32,004 bases of DNA from a bacterium (GTDB lineage Bacteria > Babelota > Babeliae > Babelales > Vermiphilaceae), in NCBI GenBank assembly GCA_021827875.1, contig JAKAUA010000086.1, forward strand, positions 1 through 32,004, given 5' to 3'. Position numbers and translations under genes: made by a program. The stretch's first letter is position 1. Each line of letters opens with the position of its first letter. The notes under the pieces were generated by a model, which worked only from the letters and a program-made list of their open reading frames with translations, was not told the origin of the DNA and searched no databases. This document shows, piece by piece, positions 1 through 7,362 of this stretch.

Positions 1-57
1 TCTTCGCAAATGCCTTTCAGGCTTTGCTCACATCCAGACTAGCGGATGGCCATTCAT

Positions 58-83
58 CCCCGGCTTTGAAAAGCCAGGGTTTT
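58..83 (+). terminator. Hairpin with short T-run, probable terminator of an upstream gene
   Basis: A stem of ccc-ggcttt paired with aaagcc-ggg (one C/A mismatch, tiny loop) is followed directly by tttt. It lies before the first gene and probably ends a transcript entering from the left edge. The rest of 1-117 shows only a direct repeat of tggccatt and the ribosome site of the next gene. Confidence 0.4.
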
Positions 84-117
84 CTGGCCATTGGAATAAT
101 TTAAAAGGGATTAATAG

Positions 118-615
118 ATGCTTAAACAGATATTTTATACGGCTTTACTATCATGCATAGCGCACACCTTCTCTGCTGACATTAGCTCAGAGATCAAACT
201 GAGAAATACTTCTAATATTCCAACTCTTATTAAGATGTACGATAAGAATCTTATAGATTCTATCAATAATGCAAATGCGATACTTGCACAAATGGGTGAA
301 ATATATCTTAGAATTTATCTACGCGATGACCAAAAAGGAATCAAGGATTTTTATGCTGTTAGAGTCCCTTTACTTGCATCTATAGGCGACTTAGTAGGCA
401 GTTTAAAAAAAGAAATTTCTGCAAAAAAATCGGATACGTTTCGGTTGTACCCATGGTGTACACCTCTGGCAAAACGCGTTGTAATTATGCCTGTAGAAGA
501 AATAGTAGAATGTGCTCCAGCTACAAGAAACACTCCTGCGATGAAAGCTAATAATACTATTCTCAATGCCATTCAGGAAAACAAAACAATCAGTTTTACA
601 TTGGAAAAAGAATAA
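118..615 (+). CDS. Secreted protein with possible ubiquitin-like (beta-grasp) fold
   Basis: 165 aa, with an AAAAGGGA ribosome site 7 nt before ATG. Residues 1-20 form a Sec signal peptide (basic start, hydrophobic ALLSCIA, cleavage near TFSA/D). No family is recognised by simple reading. The order of elements resembles ubiquitin: two beta strands (YLRIYLRD, then DFYAVRVPL), a helix starting SIGDLVGSLKKEI, a strand FRLYPW followed by a turn, and a C-terminal IQENKTISFTLEKE that recalls the IQKESTLHLVLRL end of ubiquitin. There is an insertion of about 30 residues before the last part and no C-terminal Gly-Gly. The fold is an inference; existence and export are well supported. It ends at a strong terminator shared with the converging gene. 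Confidence 0.8.
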   Translation: MLKQIFYTALLSCIAHTFSADISSEIKLRNTSNIPTLIKMYDKNLIDSINNANAILAQMGEIYLRIYLRDDQKGIKDFYAVRVPLLASIGDLVGSLKKEISAKKSDTFRLYPWCTPLAKRVVIMPVEEIVECAPATRNTPAMKANNTILNAIQENKTISFTLEKE

Positions 616-629
616 AGACCAATAATTAA

Positions 630-661
630 AAAACGGGCGACTTTTTTTGGTCGCCCGTTTT
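630..661. terminator. Bidirectional intrinsic terminator
   Basis: A perfect 12-bp inverted repeat, aaaacgggcgac / gtcgcccgtttt, with an 8-nt T-rich loop lies between two convergent genes (stops at 615 and 672). A-rich and T-rich flanks let it act on both strands. Confidence 0.9.
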
Positions 662-671
662 CACTTTTCTA

Positions 672-1619
672 CTATTGTTCAAACATCTTTTTAATTGCTG
701 CCACCGGCCCCATTAATGATGTTGCCTCATAAGGCAGCATAATCATCTTGTTATCTTTGCCCTTAGTCATTTCCGGCAATACTTTCATGTATTCCATAGC
801 AATTAAATAAGGCATTGGGTCACCATGCGGAACTGATTGCTGAATCATTTTAATCGCCTCAGCTTCTGCTTGCGCAATTTTTAAACGTGCTTCAGCTTCA
901 CCCTGTGCACGTAATATATTGGACTCTTGTACACCTTCAGCCTCAAGAATTGCCGCGCGCTTTTTACCTTCTGCTTCTAAGATAGCGGCACGACGGTCAC
1001 GCTCTGCACGCATCTGTTTTTCCATCGCATTGCGAATATCTGACGGAGGATTAACTTCTTGCAGCTCAACGCGGTTGACCTTAACGCCCCACTTATCAGT
1101 CGCTTCGTCAAGAATAAGACGTAGCTTTTCATTAATTGCATCGCGAGAGACTAGTGATTCATCCAAATCCAAAGATCCAATCACATTACGCAAAGTCGTT
1201 TGCGTCAGTTTTTCGATCGCTTCCGGCAAGTTAGAGACCTCATATACTGCAGCGCGAGGGTCGGTAATTTGGTAATATAACAATGCATTAATTTCCATCG
1301 TCACGTTATCTTTGGTAATCACATTTTGCTTAGGAAAGTCATATACAGACTCACGCAAGTCAATACGACTGAGTACTTGAGTAGAACGATAATAACGGCG
1401 CCCGTCAGCATCGCTTCTCACATAACTCCATGCAACCTGGCGCATACTATCAATAAATGGCACAACAAAATGAATACCGGGATTTAATATACGGTCAAAT
1501 TTACCCAGCCGCTCAATAATAACTGTTTCTGCTTGGCGAACCAAAACAATCGCCTTTGCAACAAAAATTAATAAAAAGAGCGCGGCCAATGCAAAAAGAC
1601 CGAAGAAAATAGTAACCAT
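672..1619 (-). CDS. qmcA: SPFH/Band 7 membrane protein, stomatin/paraslipin (QmcA-like)
   Basis: 315 aa. It has one N-terminal membrane anchor (residues 3-26, FFGLFALAALFLLIFVAKAI), then the SPFH domain (QAETVIIERLGKFDRILNPGIHFVVPF, with VITKDNVTMEINALLYYQI) and a long charged coiled coil rich in RAERDRRAAILEAEG-type repeats. The C-terminus is the short hydrophobic segment typical of paraslipins. These proteins form large rings in the inner membrane and are thought to organise membrane microdomains or protein quality control. The start has a GAAAGGG ribosome site. It lies 24 nt downstream of an NfeD gene in the same operon, the standard SPFH/NfeD pairing. Family length is normal. Confidence 0.95.
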   Translation of the reverse strand: MVTIFFGLFALAALFLLIFVAKAIVLVRQAETVIIERLGKFDRILNPGIHFVVPFIDSMRQVAWSYVRSDADGRRYYRSTQVLSRIDLRESVYDFPKQNVITKDNVTMEINALLYYQITDPRAAVYEVSNLPEAIEKLTQTTLRNVIGSLDLDESLVSRDAINEKLRLILDEATDKWGVKVNRVELQEVNPPSDIRNAMEKQMRAERDRRAAILEAEGKKRAAILEAEGVQESNILRAQGEAEARLKIAQAEAEAIKMIQQSVPHGDPMPYLIAMEYMKVLPEMTKGKDNKMIMLPYEATSLMGPVAAIKKMFEQ

Positions 1620-1643
1620 GAAATGGCCCTTTCAACTAAAAAA

Positions 1644-2093
1644 TTACTCGATTTCTTTTACGACAAGGTGCGCGCCGCGCACGTGCACAACAAGCACCGC
1701 GACACCTGAGTTGATCGCCTCACCGCTCAGCGATCGGGCAGTCCAAACTTCACCTTCAACTTTTACCAGCCCTGTAGCAGGCGGTCTAATGGGCTCAAGA
1801 ACCTGTCCTTTTTTACCTTCAAGCGCATAGACATTGGTTCTGACATGATTATCATGCAATCGCTTTGCAAAGCGGCTCAACAATTCAAAAGCTATGCAGG
1901 ATACGATCAAGAATGCCGTACATTGCCATGCAATTGCAACATCAAAAAATGCTAATAGCGCACAAAAAAGGCTTGATAATGAAAATGAAAGGAAAAAGAA
2001 AAGACCCGGATGACCAACTTCTAAGATGAGAAACAGCAATGCGACGCTGATCCACAGGAATAATGCATTGATTATCATGAGAAGTGCCCCCAT
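1644..2093 (-). CDS. NfeD-family membrane protein (short form)
   Basis: 149 aa. Three closely spaced hydrophobic segments occupy residues 4-75 (FLWISVALLFLILEVGHPGLFFFL and onward), followed by a soluble OB-fold-like domain with the NfeD signature: GKKGQVLEPIRPPATGLVKVEGEVWTARS, ending near AVLVVHVRGAHLVVKEIE. This matches short NfeD/YbbJ proteins, which lack the N-terminal ClpP-class protease domain of long NfeD. The OB domain is thought to bind the SPFH partner encoded immediately downstream. It is the first gene of the two-gene operon. Confidence 0.92.
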   Translation of the reverse strand: MGALLMIINALFLWISVALLFLILEVGHPGLFFFLSFSLSSLFCALLAFFDVAIAWQCTAFLIVSCIAFELLSRFAKRLHDNHVRTNVYALEGKKGQVLEPIRPPATGLVKVEGEVWTARSLSGEAINSGVAVLVVHVRGAHLVVKEIE

Positions 2094-2122
2094 CAGACGA
2101 ATATGTTTTATTTACAAGAATA

Positions 2123-2150
2123 AGTGTAGCTTATAACTATTTTTTTTCAA
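2123..2150 (-). promoter_or_regulatory. Candidate sigma70-type promoter for nfeD-qmcA
   Basis: Read on the minus strand, TTGAAA and TACACT are separated by 16 nt, about 30 nt upstream of the NfeD start. The -35 box is good and the -10 box is moderate. The remaining divergent gap to 2235 is AT-rich. Confidence 0.35.
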
Positions 2151-2234
2151 TCAGAGATTATAAATAATTGCATAACGAGCACAAAATAGAGTATCTCATA
2201 AGAAGTAGGGTAGGGCTTTTGTAAGGGTGAGTAG

Positions 2235-3221
2235 ATGAAGCAATCTGCTGTTCATTATGTATTGCTAGGTGCAATGATAGTTGTGTTACCGGGATGCCAT
2301 TTTGAGCATAACGTGATTCGTCGCGTATGCATTACTAAAAAATATGATTCTCTCGCCACCGAGCTTGATGTTGATGCATATGATTCTGATATCTTCAGCG
2401 CACATGTTGGACAAGAACCAAGAACAATTACCATATGGATTCATGGCACGCAGTTTTATGCCCATGATCAGATACTTTTTCATGAATTGTTTAAAGAACA
2501 AGCATGCTTAAAACATTTCACCGCTATTCCACAAGGCTGCGATTTAAGAGAAACAGCCCATGTGTTAATTACCAGCGCCCCCTCTATTTTTGCAGCAGAA
2601 GATTTCTATATTTTTGGCTGGTCGGGCTCCCTGAGTTTTTCAGCACGCCAAGAAGCGTCAAAAAACCTCTATTCAGAAATACAAAAGCTTCAAAAAGAAT
2701 ATGTACTCGCCTATGGTCAACTACCACTTATTAGGATTGTCTCGCATAGCCATGGTGGCAATGTTGTTCTGGGCATGGCAAAACTCAATTCTGCAGATCA
2801 ACCCTCTTTTTGTGTTGACCAATTAATCATGCTCGCCTGTCCGGTACAAGAGCATACCAAGCATAATATTAAACATGCGATGTTCAAACAGACTTATTCA
2901 CTCTATTCTCGCCTGGATATCATGCAGATTATTGACCCACAAGGACTCTATGGCCCTGAGGGCATATGGCGCACGGCATTTTTATCAGAGCGGCGCTTTC
3001 CTTCTGATAAGCGCGTTCATCAAATGAAAATTCGCATGAATAAACGTGCTATAACACATCACGAATTTATTTTGCCCACCTTTTTAGAACAACTGGCTAT
3101 TGTTATCAATGAGATCGATATTTGGCAACGACAAAAATCATTTGATGCATACAAAATTAGGGGCATTCGGCATCTTATTTCGATAGAAACCAAAGGCAGG
3201 CGACCACGCATTATCGCCTGA
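2235..3221 (+). CDS. Lipoprotein with alpha/beta-hydrolase (lipase-like) fold, copy 1
   Basis: 328 aa. A lipoprotein signal peptide ends in lipobox VLPG-C with Cys21, so the protein should be lipidated. After a short linker comes the hydrolase core: strand and oxyanion region TITIWIHGTQ (residues 64-73), FYIFGWSGSLSF, and the nucleophile elbow SHSHGGN with Ser172 as likely nucleophile; the first Gly of GxSxG is Ser here. YSRLDIMQIIDPQGLY offers the acid, and THHEF near the C-terminus offers the histidine. All three sites are conserved in the paralogue directly downstream. The substrate cannot be read from sequence; esters or lipids are the obvious guess. Confidence 0.85.
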   Translation: MKQSAVHYVLLGAMIVVLPGCHFEHNVIRRVCITKKYDSLATELDVDAYDSDIFSAHVGQEPRTITIWIHGTQFYAHDQILFHELFKEQACLKHFTAIPQGCDLRETAHVLITSAPSIFAAEDFYIFGWSGSLSFSARQEASKNLYSEIQKLQKEYVLAYGQLPLIRIVSHSHGGNVVLGMAKLNSADQPSFCVDQLIMLACPVQEHTKHNIKHAMFKQTYSLYSRLDIMQIIDPQGLYGPEGIWRTAFLSERRFPSDKRVHQMKIRMNKRAITHHEFILPTFLEQLAIVINEIDIWQRQKSFDAYKIRGIRHLISIETKGRRPRIIA

Positions 3222-3256
3222 TTATCAGAGAGAAAACTCAAGGAAGGCGAACCTGT

Positions 3257-3296
3257 CCCGCCGTAGTAAGCGAGCGAAGCGAGACACGAAGGCGGA
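3257..3296. repeat. GC-rich imperfect palindromic intergenic repeat
   Basis: A roughly 40-bp stretch bounded by ccgcc and ggcgg, with a centre made of cgagcgaagcgag, is much richer in G+C than the surrounding DNA. It lies between the two lipoprotein genes. It resembles the small dispersed palindromic elements found between genes of many genomes. It is a different sequence from the inverted pair near 12.3-12.6 kb. Confidence 0.5.
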
Positions 3297-3368
3297 TTGC
3301 TTTTTTTGCCATATTTCATATACTTATATCAATAACACATGGAAATTTAAATGTGGAGATTTTTAATA

Positions 3369-4355
3369 ATGTTGCCAATTAGAAAATTTATAGGTTTGCT
3401 CGGTATATCCCTGCTCGTATTAACGGGCTGTAAAATGCCATTTAGAAGCAAAAATGTCCAACTCAATACCGCTCTAGACGGTATTGATGCCATCATAGAA
3501 CCAGTAAAGCCGGCACCTCAGGTTACTGTCTGGATTCATGGAACACACCTGACCCCCAAAGCAGTAATGCCCAACTTCTTCCACAGAGAAATAGGATTAC
3601 ACTCTGCCTTATCTTATGCAGATCGCTATCACTTACGTAAAATAGCTGAAAACTTTAATACACAAGATTCGGAACTCTATCCATTAGAAAACTTCTATAT
3701 TTTTGGCTGGAATGGGAAACTCAGTTTTGTAGAACGACAACGTGAAGCCCAAGAGCTCTATTATGAACTTATGAATCTACACGATCTCTATTATGACAAA
3801 TATGGTGTCGCGCCCCACATACGCCTGATTACTCACAGCCATGGCGGTAATGTTGCCCTCAATCTGGCACGCGTTAAAGAAAACAATCATCCCCTGATAA
3901 TATCAGAACTTGTCATGCTCGCCTGCCCTGTTCAAGCGGAAACCATGCATTTAGTATCTGACCCGTTCTTTAAGAAGGTTTATTCCTTCTATTCCAATGT
4001 GGATATCATGCAGGTGATTGACCCTCAAGGACTGTACCGCAACAATGAAACGCCGGCCAATACTCTTTTTTCTAAGCGTCTTTTCCCCCAACACCCACAT
4101 GTGTATCAGATAAAGACTAAATTCGGCAAACGTGGCCTTGCTCATATAGAGTTTCTCTTGCTTAAATTCTTGTGCCATGTACCGGCTATTCTACAAGAAG
4201 TTAATGGGCTTGAGTGTGTTGCCGACAATTGCTTTGCCGTATCTATAACACAAGGCAAAACGCACGCAGCGCGAAGAAAGAAGAACAGTCCAAGCTTTAC
4301 ACTAACTGCCGAACAGCTGCTACAATCGCCTGCGCATCAATCTGCTCATAATTAA
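3369..4355 (+). CDS. Lipoprotein with alpha/beta-hydrolase (lipase-like) fold, copy 2
   Basis: 328 aa from the ATG at 3369, preferred over the in-frame ATG at 3351 because GGAG lies at good spacing before it and it puts the lipobox (VLTG-C) at Cys21, exactly as in copy 1. The core matches the upstream paralogue: VTVWIHGTH, FYIFGWNGKLSF, nucleophile elbow ITHSHGGN (Ser157), SNVDIMQVIDPQGLY and LAHIEF for the acid and histidine. The tail after about residue 270 differs and is basic (HAARRKKNS). The last 59 nt overlap the 3' end of the convergent transketolase gene. Function is inferred as a membrane-anchored esterase or lipase; the pair clearly arose by tandem duplication. Confidence 0.85.
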   Translation: MLPIRKFIGLLGISLLVLTGCKMPFRSKNVQLNTALDGIDAIIEPVKPAPQVTVWIHGTHLTPKAVMPNFFHREIGLHSALSYADRYHLRKIAENFNTQDSELYPLENFYIFGWNGKLSFVERQREAQELYYELMNLHDLYYDKYGVAPHIRLITHSHGGNVALNLARVKENNHPLIISELVMLACPVQAETMHLVSDPFFKKVYSFYSNVDIMQVIDPQGLYRNNETPANTLFSKRLFPQHPHVYQIKTKFGKRGLAHIEFLLLKFLCHVPAILQEVNGLECVADNCFAVSITQGKTHAARRKKNSPSFTLTAEQLLQSPAHQSAHN

Positions 4356-6177
4356 GGAGCTCGGCAGGTGTGCCTGAATGCGGCAACTTTGTGACCGCCA
4401 AGCAGGTAATGGAGATATCCGTATCTTTTAATGCATAGACCACAGCCTCGCCAAGTCCACCTTCAAGATGATGATCCTCTACGGTAATTACTCGTTTTCC
4501 TGCCTTCAATGCTACTTCTTGCACAGTTTTGCTGTCTAATGGCTTAATACTATAGAGATCAATAACCGCGATTGAGATACCTTCTTTGGCAAGTTGATCA
4601 TATGCCTTAAGCGCCTCAAACAAGGTAACTCCTGCCCCAATCACACAGACCTTATCTGCATCACTGCTACGCACAACCTTACAACCACCTATGACAAACG
4701 TTTCTGTCATATCATAAATCACCGGAGTATCCATGCGTGTCGTACGTAAATACGCTATGCCTTGAGTATATTCAACCATGCAATTTACTAATTGCGTAGT
4801 GCTCACGGCATCTGATGGATACAATACCGTAGAATTGGGCACGGTACGCATAAATGCAATATCTTCAAGCGCCATTTGTGACGCACCATCTTGGCCGATA
4901 GAAACACCGGCATGAGAACCAACTAAACGTAGATTTGATTCTGCAATAGCTGCCATACGCACTTGATCCGCCGCACGAGAAAAAAATGCGCCAAAAGTTG
5001 ATATAAAAGGCACGACACCACGTCTTTCAAAACCAACGCCCATATCTACCATGTTTTGCTCAGCAATAAAACATTGTACAAAACGATCCGGATACTTTTC
5101 TCCAAAGATATCTGCATACGTTGAATTGGCAACATCAGCATCTAACGCCACAATTCTTTCGCAGACTGACAGATCGGATGCTAATGCACGGCCATAGGCT
5201 TTGCGCGTAGCAACAAGCTCACCTTTTTTATACACAATTACATGAGGCTCAAAGTTAGGGCATCCCTTCTCTTCTTTTGCCTCAGGGTCTGATGGCAACT
5301 GTGGTTGCCAGTTTATATTGGCAACATTGTACCCGGCAGCAAAAGCAAAAAATGATTTAAGTTCTGCTAAAATTGCCGGCAATTCTTCTTTTTTAAACGC
5401 CTTACCATGAAAGCCTTCTTTGTCTGCGACTTCGCTTACACCATAGCCTTTAATTGTCTTCGCTATAATTACCGTCGGGTGCAGATGATCACTTGCATCG
5501 CGCGCTTTATCAAGTGCCGACATAATTTGTTGCATATCGTGTCCATCGATTACCAGAGCCTTCCAACCAAATGCAGCAAATTTATCTGCATACCGTTGTG
5601 CGTGGTGACCATGCATTGTTTCACTACTTTGTCCCAAGCGATTACAATCAACTAATCCGATTAAATTATATAATTTATAAAAAGATGCTATTTCTGCCGC
5701 TTCCCAAATAGAACCTTCGGCAAGTTCGCCATCGCCCATGACCACATAGGTATTAAAAGGAGTGTTAAAGCGCTGTGAATAGAGCGCCATACCGGCACCT
5801 ATAGATAAGCCATTACCAAGTGACCCTGTCGCTGCTTCTGTATATTTAAAACGCGGCGTAGGATGCCCTTCAAGTGGCGATTGCAAGGTACGATATTTTA
5901 ATAATGCATCTTGATCCACTTTGCCAAGTTCGGCCCAAGCACCATACAATAGTGGTGATGCATGTCCTTTAGATAAAATAAAACGATCATTGGTGGGACA
6001 ATGGAAATTGTCCGGATTATAATGCATAGCATAAAAAAAAAGTGCCGCAACAAGATCTGCTGCTGATAGGCATGATGTTGGATGTCCCGAACCTGCTTCT
6101 GATGTCATTTGCAAAGAATGTACGCGAAGTTTGTAAGCTTTATTCTCTAAAAAAATTTTAATCTGTTGCTTATTCAC
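4297..6177 (-). CDS. tkt: Transketolase
   Basis: 626 aa from GTG at 6177. It carries out thiamine-diphosphate-dependent two-carbon ketol transfer in the non-oxidative pentose phosphate pathway, in the cytoplasm. Visible motifs: GSGHPTSCLSAADL near the N-terminus, the TPP/metal motif GDGELAEGSIWEAAE then LVDCNRLGQS, the pyrimidine domain (IAEQNMVDMGVGFERRG) and the C-terminal domain (VIDLYSIKPLD, EDHHLEGGLG). The length fits the short, animal-like branch. Start: the GTG has AAGGAG 9 nt upstream, whereas the in-frame ATG at 6201 has none; the extra eight residues would not matter to the fold. Its 3' end overlaps the convergent lipoprotein gene by 59 nt. Confidence 0.95.
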   Translation of the reverse strand: MNKQQIKIFLENKAYKLRVHSLQMTSEAGSGHPTSCLSAADLVAALFFYAMHYNPDNFHCPTNDRFILSKGHASPLLYGAWAELGKVDQDALLKYRTLQSPLEGHPTPRFKYTEAATGSLGNGLSIGAGMALYSQRFNTPFNTYVVMGDGELAEGSIWEAAEIASFYKLYNLIGLVDCNRLGQSSETMHGHHAQRYADKFAAFGWKALVIDGHDMQQIMSALDKARDASDHLHPTVIIAKTIKGYGVSEVADKEGFHGKAFKKEELPAILAELKSFFAFAAGYNVANINWQPQLPSDPEAKEEKGCPNFEPHVIVYKKGELVATRKAYGRALASDLSVCERIVALDADVANSTYADIFGEKYPDRFVQCFIAEQNMVDMGVGFERRGVVPFISTFGAFFSRAADQVRMAAIAESNLRLVGSHAGVSIGQDGASQMALEDIAFMRTVPNSTVLYPSDAVSTTQLVNCMVEYTQGIAYLRTTRMDTPVIYDMTETFVIGGCKVVRSSDADKVCVIGAGVTLFEALKAYDQLAKEGISIAVIDLYSIKPLDSKTVQEVALKAGKRVITVEDHHLEGGLGEAVVYALKDTDISITCLAVTKLPHSGTPAELLNYEQIDAQAIVAAVRQLV

Positions 6178-6281
6178 TGCCCCTGTCTCCTTTTTTGACA
6201 TAGGAAAGGTTATAAATATTGTTTTTTACGCTAACAACAGATAATAAAAATGGCAAGAATATCAACATCAATAAAATTCTT

Positions 6282-6319
6282 ATTATGCTATTGCACGCTA
6301 CTGCATGCAATAGCATAAT
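6282..6319 (-). terminator. Hairpin with perfect 14-bp stem upstream of tkt
   Basis: attatgctattgca and tgcaatagcataat form a perfect 14-bp stem with a 10-nt loop. It lies about 95 nt beyond the stop of the minus-strand gene at 6413 and before tkt. On the minus strand it is followed by a weak T-run (aagaatttta), so it may be a terminator for the upstream small gene or a regulatory dyad in the tkt leader. Confidence 0.5.
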
Positions 6320-6412
6320 TCAAAAAAACAACAACTACATCGTGTTACGACGAATTTCTATCGAAGGCAAAATTGTCTTCCATCGCTCATTATCAACAGC
6401 TTTATAATTCAT

Positions 6413-6757
6413 TCAATCAGTCACACAATCAGTTAAAAAATTATAGCAACGTACATATTCCTTTGCATCATCATACTGCGCCGCACGTCCCATTAATACA
6501 ACTACTCGGGCAAAATTAATGCGCTCATCATCAGAAAGAGAAAAGTTTTTTATCACGGTTGAAAAATCTTCTGTTAAATCTTCTTCGGACACGTGAGTAA
6601 AATATTCTTGTGCCTCTTTATAGAAGCAATTTTCATAAATAGTACCCGAACTGCTCGTGCTACTTGTGCTGTTTGATTCATCACCGTTGCCATCGCTGTC
6701 CATACCACTCATTGTTGCACAAATAATTAGACTCAAAAGAAATAGCCATCTTTTCAT
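6413..6757 (-). CDS. Small secreted acidic protein of unknown function
   Basis: 114 aa with a strong AGGGGG ribosome site 4-5 nt before ATG. Residues 1-18 are a Sec signal peptide (KRW, LFLLSLIICA, ending near TMSG/M-D). A low-complexity stretch follows, rich in Asp, Asn and Ser (residues 19-38), then a helical, acidic region of about 70 residues with three cysteines. No family is recognised. A terminator for the neighbouring gene lies upstream, so it probably has its own promoter in the short gap. Confidence 0.75.
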   Translation of the reverse strand: MKRWLFLLSLIICATMSGMDSDGNGDESNSTSSTSSSGTIYENCFYKEAQEYFTHVSEEDLTEDFSTVIKNFSLSDDERINFARVVVLMGRAAQYDDAKEYVRCYNFLTDCVTD

Positions 6758-6784
6758 AATGTTTTCCCCCTTTATTTTAATTAC

Positions 6785-6815
6785 AAAAAAAACGCTTAGC
6801 TTTTTATGCTAAGCG
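6785..6815 (-). terminator. Intrinsic terminator of the 59-aa gene
   Basis: An 8-bp stem, cgcttagc / gctaagcg, with a 7-nt loop is followed on the minus strand by a run of eight T. It begins 16 nt after the stop at 6831. Confidence 0.85.
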
Positions 6816-6830
6816 CTTTAATATTTGTTT

Positions 6831-7010
6831 TTATTTTGCTTTTCTATGTTTATTTTCTGTGGCTCGCCATTCTTCACCATGAGATGAATGTCTCGCTTTA
6901 CTACGATTTTCTGCACCGCGGCTTATATTGTTATGGTTTGAATGGCCATACATACGACGCCATTCATCTTGCAATTTCTTTGGCATACCATGTGTAATAC
7001 GTTTCTTCAT
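6831..7010 (-). CDS. Small basic protein of unknown function (59 aa)
   Basis: The start at 7010 is set by GGAGG six nt upstream; the in-frame ATG at 7022 lies before that site. The 59-aa product is very basic and hydrophilic, with many Arg, Lys, His and Asn and no signal peptide (KKRITHGMPKKLQDEWRRMY at the start, ENKHRKAK at the end). Its own strong terminator follows directly, which supports a real gene. Composition suggests nucleic-acid binding, but no family is recognised. The 250-nt leader on its 5' side contains a foldable element (7042-7109). Confidence 0.65.
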   Translation of the reverse strand: MKKRITHGMPKKLQDEWRRMYGHSNHNNISRGAENRSKARHSSHGEEWRATENKHRKAK

Positions 7011-7041
7011 AGGATCCTCCATTTTTGTTCAAAATAAAATA

Positions 7042-7109
7042 GAGTAGCAAGACAAGACTTTATAACCATCAATACTTTACAGCATCGGGAAAATCCCATC
7101 CGGCTACTC
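7042..7109. other. Foldable 68-nt element closed by a 7-bp stem
   Basis: gagtagc and gctactc can pair to close a 68-nt segment that contains an inner ggga-aaa-tccc hairpin. It lies in the 352-nt non-coding stretch 7011-7362, upstream of the 59-aa gene on the minus strand. Size and closing stem recall a tRNA, but no D-arm, anticodon arm or TTCRANY loop can be found on either strand. It may be a structured leader or small RNA. Confidence 0.3.
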
Positions 7110-7193
7110 AATTTTTCAAAAAAGACGCGTGATTACATTATCGATTTTCAGCAAACCGTATAACAAACTGAAACGCCTTATTTTCAATTATTA

Positions 7194-7217
7194 TTTTAAT
7201 TCATTTTTGAATTAAAA
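7194..7217. repeat. AT-rich perfect dyad
   Basis: ttttaattca and tgaattaaaa form a perfect 10-bp stem with loop tttt. It is in the 7011-7362 gap, about 150 nt before the secreted Ser-rich gene. There is no T-run on the plus strand, so it could be an operator or a weak hairpin. The rest of the gap is AT-rich with nothing else recognisable. Confidence 0.35.
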
Positions 7218-7362
7218 ATCAATAAAAAATAATAAAACGAATTACACAAAAACCCGCATACCCACAAATTGTTTGAAAAACAGGTTTGGCCTCTATAAAC
7301 TAGAGTTATTAGCTATAAAAAAAAGGAAAAATAATTCAAAAATTAAGGGGGATGGAGTAATT

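Noticed and set aside
919..1275. 118-codon plus-strand frame
   Set aside because: Antisense shadow of the SPFH coiled coil, whose repeated Ala/Glu/Arg codons open the opposite frame.
6219..6407. 62-codon open frame on the plus strand
   Set aside because: It begins with TTG without a ribosome site, runs through the 14-bp hairpin and shows no protein-like pattern; it is the tkt leader region.
7042..7109. tRNA gene (7-bp acceptor-like stem, about 69 nt)
   Set aside because: No D-arm, anticodon arm or canonical T-loop on either strand, and it is shorter than a standard tRNA.
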